Part shown: positions 16,328-23,269 of the stretch, piece by piece | Layout: the number at the start of each line of letters is the position of its first letter | Numbering within the stretch: position 1 is the first letter of the stretch | Origin: JBKHXU01 sp046565865 | GTDB taxonomy: Bacteria > Pseudomonadota > Gammaproteobacteria > Acidiferrobacterales > Sulfurifustaceae | Assembly (NCBI GenBank): GCA_046565865.1 | Contig: JBKHXU010000175.1 | Span: 1 to 23,269, forward strand | Length of the DNA stretch: 23,269 nucleotides | Direction of reading: 5' to 3' | Notes under the pieces: generated by a model | Told to the model about the DNA's origin: nothing | Databases searched by the model: none | What the model saw: only the letters and a program-made list of their open reading frames with translations | Made by a program: the position numbers and the translations under genes

Positions 16328-16684
16328 TCAATGCGACGGCGTCGACCCGCCGCCGCCCCCGCCCCCACCGCCGCCCAGGGCTGCAAGTGCGGCGGCAACG
16401 CCAAGACCGATCCAGATGTAGGATTTTTGGAACCCCGTCTCCTGCTCGTCCGTCGCCGCCGTCGGCTCGGCGGGCACGGGCTCACTCGGTTTCTGGGCCG
16501 GCGCCGGCGGCGGTGTCGGCGCGGGCGTCCGGCGCGGCGCGGGCGATGGCTCCGCCTGCGGCGGCTCGCCGATGGCTCGCGCATACTGCACCGACTCGGC
16601 GCGCACCGCGAGCGTGCTGGCGATGAACGCGGCGCATGTAATTGCTATGCGCAAACGACAACCCACCGTTTTTTTTGTTGGCAT
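16328..16684 (-). CDS. Small secreted Pro-rich/poly-Gly protein (YjbE/GfcA-like)
   Basis: A 118-residue protein with an N-terminal signal peptide (RLRIAITCAAFIASTLAVRA, cleavage about residue 29). A Pro/Ala-rich segment (about 40-78) follows, then a hydrophobic segment (SYIWIGLGVAAALAAL, about 87-103), a run of ten glycines and a short STPSH end. Sequence identity with E. coli YjbE or GfcA is not evident. The layout is similar, though: small, exported, with a hydrophobic VGVALAAxGGG-like C-terminal part, and the gene lies upstream of a YjbH gene. It begins 18 bp after the receiver/NTF2 gene. The glycine tract is encoded by mixed GGC/GGG/GGT codons. Exact function is unknown even for the E. 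coli analogues. Confidence 0.7.
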   Translation of the reverse strand: MPTKKTVGCRLRIAITCAAFIASTLAVRAESVQYARAIGEPPQAEPSPAPRRTPAPTPPPAPAQKPSEPVPAEPTAATDEQETGFQKSYIWIGLGVAAALAALGGGGGGGGGGSTPSH

Positions 16685-16702
16685 ATCCCACCCCGCTTGC
16701 GG

Positions 16703-18664
16703 CTATGATCCGGCCCGCCGCTGGCCATGGTACAGACGCACGATGCGCGGCCGGCCCTCGATCCGCTCGACGTGCAGCGTAAGGCTGCCGGAGTAATTGT
16801 GGAGCTCCTGATCGCCCGCGCGCCGTACCGTCACTTCGAAGTTGCCCCACCCGTGCGCCTGATCGCCGTCGACATCCCAATTGATATGGCTCAGCTTGAA
16901 CTGACGCAGATCGGTGGTGCGAAACAACGTCTCGTAGTCTTGGCGGATGCCATCCCGATTCGCGCGATCGTTAGTACGCGCGTTGACGGCGAAGAGATTC
17001 ATAAACTGCTCGATGTCGCCCGCCTCGTAGACGTAGGTGAACCGCTTAAGCAGCGTCCCCAGCTCATCGCGCGTCAGACGCTCCGGCGGCACCGGCTGGG
17101 CCGCTGCCGGGCCACGCGCGACATCGGTTTCGACACCGGCTGGCGGATCGCGCGCGACCGCCTTGTCGCTCGGCAGCGGTGTTGCCTGCATGGTCGCTGG
17201 CGCCGTTGGCCGACGATCCGGTTCGACCGCACGCGCCGCGGGCGCCACAGAGTCCAGACGCGCGCGCGGCTCAACGGGAGCCGCCGTCTCGGCGCGCGCT
17301 GGGGCGGACGATGGCGGCGATACGGTCGCTGCCGCCTCGCGCTCCCGCCGCGGTTCGTCCATGGGTGCGGGCTTGCTCGCCGTATCCGCGGGCGTGCGCT
17401 CGGTCGCCGGCGGTGCGGCCGCCTGCGGCTCATTCGACGTCGGCTGTGCCGGCGGCGGCGTGGGCTGGGCATTCGTCTGCGGCGCGGGCACCGGCGTTTT
17501 CGGCCCGCGCGCGGTCAGCGGACTGTCTGACACCCGATTCACGTACATGATGGCGGCCAACAACACCACGACCAGTATCGTCGCGCTCAGCGTCACGGTG
17601 GTGGTCGAGCTGACTTTATAGAGCCACGCCAGGACCCGACTGGGTGCAGCCGGGACACGATGCATCAAATCAGGCGCATTCAAGAACGGACGACGCGCGC
17701 TTTCGAGGGGGCCCGGCGCCAACGGCGCCATCGACGACGAGGCCACCACTGGCCGCGATACCGGCGTTGCCGCGGACGGCGGCATGGCGTTCTTCTTGCG
17801 CTCGGGCGTGCGCTCGCCGGCGACGGGCTTAGACGCGGGCGCGCCATACTGCGGCGCGACCCGGCTGGCTTTGTAGCGCGCCGACACCCGCGTCTTCAAT
17901 TCACCGGCGCTGGTGTTCATGGCGATCACGTCGTTGGCGCCGGCCACCAGCGCGCGCTGCTTGGCGTGGGCGTCCTCGGTCGCCGCCATGGCAATGATGG
18001 GCAGGCCGATCAGGTGCGCCGGCGCCGAGGCGGAACGCACGCGACCGATGAGATCGTATTGCGCCCGATCGTGCGGGCGGACGTCGGTAATGGCGAGCTC
18101 GATATCCGTTTGATGCACCAACCGACGCCAGGCGTCCTCGGCGTCGGCGGTTTCGATGCACTCGAAATCAGGCGCCAACGCCTTCACCAACAGCGCGCGC
18201 GTCGTCTTCGATTCGTTGACGATCAGTATCTTGGGGTGACGTTCGCCGGCGGCGCGCTTGGCGGCGGCTTTATTGTTGCGCATCGCCGGTCGCGGTGGCG
18301 CATACGTCTCGGCGGCGGCGCTGGCCGCCGCCGCATTTGCTTCCAACATCGCCGCCAACTGGTCGATCGACGTGCGTTCCAGCTCGTCGTTCCCGCTGCG
18401 AACATCCGACTGGGTCGCACGGCGCATCATGTCGTCGATCCGCGCGAGCTCATCGATGGCCTTACTCACGCGCTCGGTCGTCACCTCGCGTTCGTCGCTG
18501 TCGGCGGTGAGCGAGGCGAGCTTGAAGCAGAGCTGATTGACGCCGGATTCGGTGCCGTTGGTGAAACGATGGATTCTCTCGTAGCCGCGGTCATCAAGCT
18601 GCAGCGCAAAACCCAGCTCATGCAGCCGTTGATCGATGTAATTTTTGGTTTCGTCGGATGTCAT
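16703..18664 (-). CDS. Degenerate receiver - TM - Pro/Ala stalk - NTF2-like protein
   Basis: A 653-residue inner-membrane protein. Residues 1-130 are helical and unknown. At 143-262 is a response-regulator receiver fold: KILIVNESKTTRALL, AITDVRPHD with possible phosphoacceptor D194, and MAATED with T229. The usual acidic pair is N150-E151, and the conserved KPF lysine position is M249, so phosphorylation chemistry may be lost. One TM helix lies at about 354-376. A Pro/Ala/Thr-rich stalk (about 380-525) and a C-terminal NTF2/SnoaL-like domain (about 528-650, RFTYVYEAGDIEQFMNLF...) follow, predicted periplasmic. The frame is open to 18874, but the extension lacks sense as protein, so I start at ATG 18664. 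It is first in the export operon. Function unknown. Confidence 0.75.
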   Translation of the reverse strand: MTSDETKNYIDQRLHELGFALQLDDRGYERIHRFTNGTESGVNQLCFKLASLTADSDEREVTTERVSKAIDELARIDDMMRRATQSDVRSGNDELERTSIDQLAAMLEANAAAASAAAETYAPPRPAMRNNKAAAKRAAGERHPKILIVNESKTTRALLVKALAPDFECIETADAEDAWRRLVHQTDIELAITDVRPHDRAQYDLIGRVRSASAPAHLIGLPIIAMAATEDAHAKQRALVAGANDVIAMNTSAGELKTRVSARYKASRVAPQYGAPASKPVAGERTPERKKNAMPPSAATPVSRPVVASSSMAPLAPGPLESARRPFLNAPDLMHRVPAAPSRVLAWLYKVSSTTTVTLSATILVVVLLAAIMYVNRVSDSPLTARGPKTPVPAPQTNAQPTPPPAQPTSNEPQAAAPPATERTPADTASKPAPMDEPRREREAAATVSPPSSAPARAETAAPVEPRARLDSVAPAARAVEPDRRPTAPATMQATPLPSDKAVARDPPAGVETDVARGPAAAQPVPPERLTRDELGTLLKRFTYVYEAGDIEQFMNLFAVNARTNDRANRDGIRQDYETLFRTTDLRQFKLSHINWDVDGDQAHGWGNFEVTVRRAGDQELHNYSGSLTLHVERIEGRPRIVRLYHGQRRAGS

Positions 18665-19016
18665 GCGCCGTTCCCTGATCGCGCGAACAAGCGAAGCGTG
18701 CAGCATCCGAGCAAAAATCGAGGAGCAGCGCCACGTTCCGTTGTGCGCAAATCGATCGAACCCAATTGTTATTGATCGCCGGTACCATAACACAGCTCCT
18801 ACGACGCAACACCCGACAGAACACCGGGTTGTCTTGCTGGCGTGCCCCACGCACATCCTCTCATCCGCAATCAATTAACCCGCTTATCTGTGGGCTTATG
18901 GCTCTCGTCTTTCCGCGCTGGAAAAATGGATATTTGCTTCGATACTCAATCCCAGGTGACTACAGACTAAGCAGCCGTTCAGTTACCGATTCGGCGGCGA
19001 TGACATGGGAGCTTAG
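18665..19016. other. 352-bp intergenic region between divergent units
   Basis: No convincing gene is present. The region must hold promoters for the minus-strand export operon and for the plus-strand small-protein genes, but I see no pair of near-consensus hexamers on either strand. An imperfect inverted repeat (CAACaCCCG at 18807-18815 with CGGGTTG at 18825-18831, one bulged base) and a TCGATCGA palindrome near 18754-18761 are the only structures noted. Codon-like openness on the minus strand continues to 18874 but encodes a Cys/Arg-rich sequence unlike the protein downstream. Confidence 0.5.
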
Positions 19017-19430
19017 ATGGCATTGCGTTCAATGATGGTGGTGATGAGTGTCGCAGCGCTCGCAGCGTGCAGCGGCCAGGAATCAGGGGGCGTCGCGGGA
19101 ACGTCGTCGAGCGGCGTCAACACACAAATCCCGCTACCTCCGGTCGGTTCGGGCGAATCGTTGCTGCAGATCGCATGGCAGCCAAATAACGACGGCGTTG
19201 TTGCGGGGTATCGCGTTTACTACGGGCCGACGGGCGACGACGCCACAAATCAGGTCTCGGATCTCGCGCTCGACAGCGGCACCTTCAACGCCCAGGCGCC
19301 CGCCGTCGTCTATAACGCGCAGCGGGATCTCGGCCTTGTCACCGGGCAGACGGTCTGCTTTCGGCTGCGCGCGTACAACAATCAGGGCGCGCTGTCGCCA
19401 TGGTCGGCGCCGGTGTGCGGCACTGTATAG
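19017..19430 (+). CDS. Small fibronectin type III lipoprotein
   Basis: A 137-residue predicted lipoprotein. The signal peptide ends in the lipobox LAAC at about residues 15-18, followed by SGQESGG, so it is probably lipid-anchored; the residue after Cys is Ser, which favours the outer membrane. The mature part has a Ser/Gly linker, then a single fibronectin-III-like domain. Its marks are LLQIAWQPNNDGVVAGYRVYYG, the DLGLVTGQTVCFRLRAYN strand, and a closing SPWSAPVC. The two late cysteines (TVCF and PVCG) could form a disulfide. GGGAG precedes the ATG by about 6 nt. It is followed 15 bp later by another small exported protein gene, likely co-transcribed. It probably binds surface polymer or protein, but that is inference. 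Confidence 0.75.
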   Translation: MALRSMMVVMSVAALAACSGQESGGVAGTSSSGVNTQIPLPPVGSGESLLQIAWQPNNDGVVAGYRVYYGPTGDDATNQVSDLALDSGTFNAQAPAVVYNAQRDLGLVTGQTVCFRLRAYNNQGALSPWSAPVCGTV

Positions 19431-19445
19431 AATAGAGGAGGAATC

Positions 19446-19655
19446 ATGGCCAACACGCTCATACGCCGGCTGGGGTTGCTGGCGGCGATCGCCGCCTTCG
19501 GCGTCCCGTTGGTCTACGCCGGTATCGCCGATATCGATCTCGCAGGCGCTACGCGCGCCTCGCCGCCGACGATGGGCGCGCTCGAGGTGAGCAGCGCGCA
19601 GTCGGGATTGCCGGCGGCGCCGGTCGGTATCGTGCTAACGCGCATTACGCCGTAA
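19446..19655 (+). CDS. 69-residue secreted peptide, unknown
   Basis: A short protein with a clear signal peptide (RRLGLLAAIAAFGVPLVYAG, likely cleavage after VYA, about residue 25). That leaves a mature peptide of about 44 residues with no cysteines, rich in Ala, Ser and Pro. No PEP-CTERM, LPXTG or other sorting signal is seen, and I do not recognise a family. A near-perfect GAGGAGG ribosome-binding site lies 5-6 nt before the ATG, which argues strongly that it is expressed. It follows the fibronectin lipoprotein gene by 15 bp. Its last 21 bp overlap, tail-to-tail, the end of the glycosyltransferase gene on the other strand. Confidence 0.6.
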   Translation: MANTLIRRLGLLAAIAAFGVPLVYAGIADIDLAGATRASPPTMGALEVSSAQSGLPAAPVGIVLTRITP

Positions 19656-20885
19656 CCGCACCGCCCGATCGCCGGCCGCGCGCGCCGCATTGAGCGCGTA
19701 CAGATGATCGTACGCCTGCAATAACTTCGGCGCTTCATGGTCCCAGGCGAGCGCGCTCAGCACGCGTTGCCGGCCGTATTCGCCCATGCGCGCACGCTCG
19801 GCCGGCGAATCCAGCAACCGGACGATCTTGTTCGCCAGATCGACCTCGTCGTTGCGGCGCGCATACCACGACGCCTCTTGCGCCGAATAGCGCCCCTCCG
19901 TCAAATCGAATTGTACAATCGGCTTGCCGAGCGCCATGTACTCCATGATCTTGTTCATAGTGGACTTATCGTTCATCTCGTTCGCGACATCGGGATTCAC
20001 ACAGACGTCCGCGGTGTTAAGCCAGCGCAGCAAGTCGGCATCGGGCACACGGCCCGTAAACGTCACGTAGTCGGCGACACCGAGCTCACTCGCATAGCGC
20101 CGCAGCGCCGCGAGTTCGGGCCCGCCACCCACGAGGCCGAAGTGGATGTCGGACCGCTTCAACGACAGCGCGATGTAGCGCACGGCGCGCAGTAGCAGAT
20201 CAATGCCCTCCTGGCGTCCCATCACACCGACATAGCCGATCAGGTATCGCCGCCCGTGCTTGAGCGCATCATCCGCCGGCAGCCGCTGCAACCGTTTGAC
20301 ATCCGGGCCGCTGCGCACCACGAATACCCGCTCCGGCGGCATGCCGCCGCGCTCGATGGCGATGCGCCGATACGATTCGTTGGTAGCGATGCTGATATCC
20401 GCCGTGCGAAACGTCATGCGCTCCAGGCGACACAACAGCCGGTAGAAAAAATCACGCCGACCAAACTTGGCCTCGTACAATTCGGGATTGATATCGTGGT
20501 GATCGAAGACGAAACGCTTGCCGAGCAGCTTGAACAACCGCCCGACGATAAAGATCGTATCGGGCGGATTACACGCGTGAATGGCATCGAAGCCGCGCGC
20601 GAAGTACACGCGCCAGGCGAGCGCCAGTTGCCAGAAAAGCGCCAGCGTGTATTCGGTCGCGTAGCCCAGCGCGCCATTGGCCTCGATCGGCAGCGGATGG
20701 CGATGGATGTGCACGCCGTCCACGTATTCGTAGCCGCGCTCGTAGTTCTTACCCTTGGGACAGATCACCGACACCTCGTAACCCGCGGCCACGAGCGTCG
20801 TCGCCTCCTGCCACACCCGCCGGTCGAACGGCACCGGCAGGTTCTCGACGATGATGAGGACGCGGCGCCTACCAGCAGATGCCAT
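19635..20885 (-). CDS. GT4-family glycosyltransferase (GT-B fold)
   Basis: Retaining glycosyltransferase that probably adds one sugar during assembly of the exopolysaccharide repeat on the cytoplasmic face of the membrane. The 416 residues carry an N-terminal acceptor domain (RVLIIVENLPVPFDRRVWQEA, DAIHACNPPDTI, FDHHDINPELYEAKFG). The C-terminal nucleotide-sugar domain has LIGYVGVMGRQEGIDLLLRA, FGLVGGGPELAAL, NDKSTMNKIMEYMALGKPIV. In the E-x7-E motif the first acidic position appears to be Lys (K-x7-E), a variation I believe occurs in this subgroup. The start overlaps the end of algD by 17 bp, suggesting coupling. Donor and acceptor are not predictable from sequence. Confidence 0.9.
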   Translation of the reverse strand: MASAGRRRVLIIVENLPVPFDRRVWQEATTLVAAGYEVSVICPKGKNYERGYEYVDGVHIHRHPLPIEANGALGYATEYTLALFWQLALAWRVYFARGFDAIHACNPPDTIFIVGRLFKLLGKRFVFDHHDINPELYEAKFGRRDFFYRLLCRLERMTFRTADISIATNESYRRIAIERGGMPPERVFVVRSGPDVKRLQRLPADDALKHGRRYLIGYVGVMGRQEGIDLLLRAVRYIALSLKRSDIHFGLVGGGPELAALRRYASELGVADYVTFTGRVPDADLLRWLNTADVCVNPDVANEMNDKSTMNKIMEYMALGKPIVQFDLTEGRYSAQEASWYARRNDEVDLANKIVRLLDSPAERARMGEYGRQRVLSALAWDHEAPKLLQAYDHLYALNAARAAGDRAVRLRRNAR

Positions 20886-22176
20886 GGTAGTTCCCTTTCT
20901 GATCCTCCGTGATGCGTACGAAATCCACCAGCTGCTGTTGGTCGCGCAACCGGTACGGCACGCCGCGGAACTCCGGGTCGCCGTTGCCGATGACCACCGT
21001 CTCGCCGAAGTCGAGCACCTCGTCCAAGTGCTCGACCATCAGTCGCGAGATGTGCGGGATGCGATTGAGGATGTAGTCGCGGTTGGCGCCGACGAGCCCG
21101 CCCATGCGCACGTTGCGGTCGTAGAGCTTCAGCTCATAACCCTTTCCGAGCAGACGCTCGATGACCTCGACCATCGGGCTCTCGCGCAGATCGTCGGTGC
21201 CGGCCTTGAAGCTGAAACCCAACACGCCGACGCGCTTGTGGCCGTTATCCATCACCATGCGCAAGCCACGCTCGATCTGGCGCTCGTTGCTCGGCAGAAT
21301 CGCGTTCAGGATCGGCAGATCCAGATCGAGCGAGCGCGCCTTGTAGGTGAGCGCGCGCACGTCTTTGGGCAAACACGAACCGCCGAAAGCGAACCCCGGC
21401 TTCAGATAGTACGGCGACAAATTCAGCTTGGTGTCGCGACAAAAAATGTCCATCACCTTGTGGCCGTCGATGCCCACCGCCTTGCAGATGTTGCCGATCT
21501 CGTTGGCGAAGCCGATTTTGAGTGCGTGCCACACATTGTCGGTATACTTGACCATCTCCGCGGTTTTGACGTCGGTGCGAATCAGCGGCGCCGTGATGTC
21601 GCGATAGAGTTGCACCACGAAGTCGCCGCTACGCTTGTCGATCTCGCCGATCACCGTCTTCGGCGGGAAATGAAAATCGTGCACCGCCGTCCCCTCGCGC
21701 AGGAACTCCGGATTGATGCAGACGCCGAAATCGGCGCCGGCCTTTTTGCCGGAAGCCTGCTCAAGCGCCGGTATGACGACGTCGCGCATTGAACCGGGCA
21801 ACATGGTGCTGCGCGCAACGACGACGTGGTAATCGGATTTGTCGGCCAGCTCGGCGCCGATCTGTTCGCACACGCGCCGGACGTACGAAAGGTCCAACCC
21901 ACCGTTCATGCGGCTCGGCGTGCCGACGCAGATCAACGACAGTTCCGACTCGCGTATTGCTTCGGCCACATCGCCCGTCGCACGCAGCCGGCGGTCGCGC
22001 ACCACTTGATCGATGATCTCGCCGATGTCTTTCTCGATAATCGGCGTCCGACCTGCATTGACGAGATCGACCTTCGTCTGCGCCGGGTCCACGCCAATAA
22101 CGGCATGTCCTTGCCGCGCCAAGCAACCCGCCGACACCGCGCCCACATAGCCCAACCCGAAGATACTTATTTTCAT
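20869..22176 (-). CDS. algD: GDP-mannose 6-dehydrogenase (AlgD-like)
   Basis: NAD-dependent four-electron oxidation of GDP-mannose to GDP-mannuronate, the committed step of alginate-type polymers. The 435-residue protein opens with a Rossmann motif FGLGYVGAVSAGCLA (6-20). It has ICVGTPSRMNGGLDL (82-96), NPEFLREGTA (155-164), an NVWHALKIGFANEIGN segment, and GFAFGGSCLPKDVRAL with catalytic Cys at 268, the same number as in Pseudomonas aeruginosa AlgD. FKAGTDDLRESP and the terminal GICW also agree with AlgD, so it is closer to AlgD than to UDP-glucose dehydrogenase. AGGGA about 10 nt before the ATG serves as ribosome-binding site. It lies 22 bp after the heparinase-family gene and overlaps the glycosyltransferase gene. 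Confidence 0.93.
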   Translation of the reverse strand: MKISIFGLGYVGAVSAGCLARQGHAVIGVDPAQTKVDLVNAGRTPIIEKDIGEIIDQVVRDRRLRATGDVAEAIRESELSLICVGTPSRMNGGLDLSYVRRVCEQIGAELADKSDYHVVVARSTMLPGSMRDVVIPALEQASGKKAGADFGVCINPEFLREGTAVHDFHFPPKTVIGEIDKRSGDFVVQLYRDITAPLIRTDVKTAEMVKYTDNVWHALKIGFANEIGNICKAVGIDGHKVMDIFCRDTKLNLSPYYLKPGFAFGGSCLPKDVRALTYKARSLDLDLPILNAILPSNERQIERGLRMVMDNGHKRVGVLGFSFKAGTDDLRESPMVEVIERLLGKGYELKLYDRNVRMGGLVGANRDYILNRIPHISRLMVEHLDEVLDFGETVVIGNGDPEFRGVPYRLRDQQQLVDFVRITEDQKGNYHGICW

Positions 22177-22198
22177 CGCTGCATCCCTGCATTCGTCG

Positions 22199-23269
22199 TT
22201 ATGACGGACCCGTGATGTCCGCTACGGTTTGTAATTCGGTAGTTTCATCAATCGCGGTCGTCCACACCACCGTGGTCGCGCGCTCCCTGATGCCGAAGCG
22301 ACGCGACACCCAACCCGCCATCGGTTTGTGACGACCGCGGTACACCTTCGCGGCTACCGCGACACCTTCGGGGATCAAGCGCAGTTGCCATCCGCCCTTG
22401 GCCGCCCATATCGCCCCGCCCGGCTCGAGACCCACCGCGACGTCTTCCGCAAAGTGCCAGAAACGCTCCACCGAATGCGGCGCACGGCATTCGATGAAGT
22501 CGGTAATCTCGAGTCGCCGCGAGCGCTTGTAATACAACATGCCGCGCTCGTGTCTGACCGGGTCCGACAAGCGCTGATAGCCGTCGTGCGATCCGACGAA
22601 ATAGTCCTCGTCGGTGCGGCTCTCCCATTCGTGGCAGACCGACTTCGCATGGCGCAGCCACATGAAGTTGCCGCCGCTCACTGATTGATCGAAGCCGTCA
22701 ACGCGCACGGTGTTGTGCGCCGCGGTGCTACGGAAATAGTCGCGCCAGGCGCGCTCGGTGTGATATGCGTACGTGCCGGGATCGACGAGGAACTCATGCC
22801 CGCCGAGCGACAATGTAAACGCCAGCGCATCGGCATGTCCGTGCGCCGCAATCGCCTGATAACCGAGCGGACCTGCATCGACGACGATGCGCACCTCTTG
22901 CGCGGTATCGAAAGCATCGCCGAGGACGTAGTGACCACCGTCCGGAAAAGCACGACGCAACCTGGCCGCCGGATTTACCGGAATCAAGCGCTCGAACTCG
23001 CCGATGCCATGGTCCCCTAGCAGCCACCGGCCCTTGTCATCAAGCGTTCTCGCCTTGCTCTTGAAGTCACCGCGTCCAAACAGCACCGCGCCGATTGCGA
23101 GCTGCGAACGATATGGACAAAAATCGCCCGCGTGCGGGGGAACGAGTACGTAACCGTCGTCGGCGTCACCCCACTGTGGCACGTGACCATTGGCATCCAT
23201 GATCGCCGCGACATACTCGAGCATCTTTTCCAACCGGCCCCAATACTCAGCCGGAAACTCGTCGCCAAT
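22199..23269 (-). CDS. Heparinase II/III-family protein, polysaccharide lyase-like (N-terminus off the window)
   Basis: The frame is open to the right edge, so only the last 356 residues are seen. It contains NGHVPQWGDADDGYV in the alpha/alpha-toroid part. The beta-sandwich domain shows family marks: YQAIAAHGHADALAFTLSLGG, EFLVDPGTYAYH, YFRSTAAHNTVRVDGFDQS. The His of HGHAD, the Tyr of GTYAY and the His of AHNT are positions tied to catalysis in this lyase superfamily. Members cleave uronate-containing polysaccharides by beta-elimination. In polysaccharide clusters they often trim or degrade the polymer in the periplasm; a signal peptide cannot be checked here. Position directly before algD suits a uronic-acid polymer. 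The exact substrate is unknown. Confidence 0.87.
   Translation of the reverse strand: MGDEFPAEYWGRLEKMLEYVAAIMDANGHVPQWGDADDGYVLVPPHAGDFCPYRSQLAIGAVLFGRGDFKSKARTLDDKGRWLLGDHGIGEFERLIPVNPAARLRRAFPDGGHYVLGDAFDTAQEVRIVVDAGPLGYQAIAAHGHADALAFTLSLGGHEFLVDPGTYAYHTERAWRDYFRSTAAHNTVRVDGFDQSVSGGNFMWLRHAKSVCHEWESRTDEDYFVGSHDGYQRLSDPVRHERGMLYYKRSRRLEITDFIECRAPHSVERFWHFAEDVAVGLEPGGAIWAAKGGWQLRLIPEGVAVAAKVYRGRHKPMAGWVSRRFGIRERATTVVWTTAIDETTELQTVADITGPS

Noticed and set aside
17660..18775. 371-codon plus-strand open frame
   Set aside because: Antisense to the receiver/NTF2 gene, Arg/Gly-rich and without a credible start.
18665..18874. 70-residue upstream extension of the receiver/NTF2 protein
   Set aside because: Cys/Arg-rich and unlike a protein N-terminus; MTSDETKNYIDQRL at 18664 starts a sensible helix. 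The open frame is probably chance.
19446..19655. PEP-CTERM/exosortase substrate
   Set aside because: Polysaccharide clusters often carry these, but the C-terminus lacks a PEP motif, hydrophobic helix and basic tail, and no exosortase is in the window.

Overview
The window is GC-rich, densely coded DNA that looks gammaproteobacterial. The suhB/trmJ/cysE neighbourhood, the Rrf2-type SUF regulator with sufBCDS, and an AlgD with the Pseudomonas-like C-terminal GICW all point that way. I cannot name a genus. Nothing indicates a plasmid, phage or insertion sequence: there are no transposases, integrases, tRNA genes or CRISPR repeats.

Region 1 (1-6902, all minus strand) is an iron-sulfur and cysteine locus. 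In transcription order it reads trmJ, cysE, iscA, an Rrf2-family SUF regulator, sufB, sufC, sufD and sufS, which runs off the left edge. It resembles the enterobacterial suhB/trmJ/isc neighbourhood, but the iscRSU position is occupied by sufR-sufBCDS, with a genuine IscA-type carrier kept. CysE makes O-acetylserine for cysteine synthesis, SufS takes sulfur from cysteine, SufBCD is the scaffold and IscA a cluster carrier. A good sigma70 promoter in front of the regulator carries a near-consensus core of an IscR type-1 operator over its -10 box, so autoregulation by Fe-S status is likely.

Region 2 (6973-10330) is a transition zone. suhB (plus) diverges from trmJ and meets, with a 2-bp gap, a minus-strand gene for a 553-residue protein with a PilZ-like C-terminal domain. 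A plus-strand sugar-nucleotidyltransferase-like gene follows.

Region 3 (10317-18664, minus strand) is an exopolysaccharide export operon. In transcription order it encodes an unusual protein (degenerate receiver domain, membrane helix, Pro/Ala-rich stalk, NTF2-like domain), a small secreted protein with a ten-glycine tract, a YjbH/GfcD-family outer-membrane protein, a 936-residue multi-SLBB polysaccharide export protein, and a Wzz-like chain-length protein without a kinase domain. The order matches the E. coli group 4 capsule/yjb logic (GfcA/YjbE, GfcD/YjbH, GfcE/Wza, Etk). A perfect 10-bp hairpin follows the stop of the small-protein gene.

Region 4 (18665-23269) starts with an intergenic region and two short plus-strand genes for exported proteins: a fibronectin-III lipoprotein and a 69-residue secreted peptide. 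Tail-to-tail with these lies a minus-strand unit of heparinase II/III-family protein (cut by the right edge), GDP-mannose 6-dehydrogenase (algD) and a GT4 glycosyltransferase. Together, regions 3 and 4 suggest synthesis, export and trimming of a mannuronate-containing polysaccharide. The polymerase or Wzy and the initiating transferase are not visible here.

The parts least explained by known systems are the receiver-stalk-NTF2 protein, the doubled export domain in the SLBB protein, and the two small secreted proteins.
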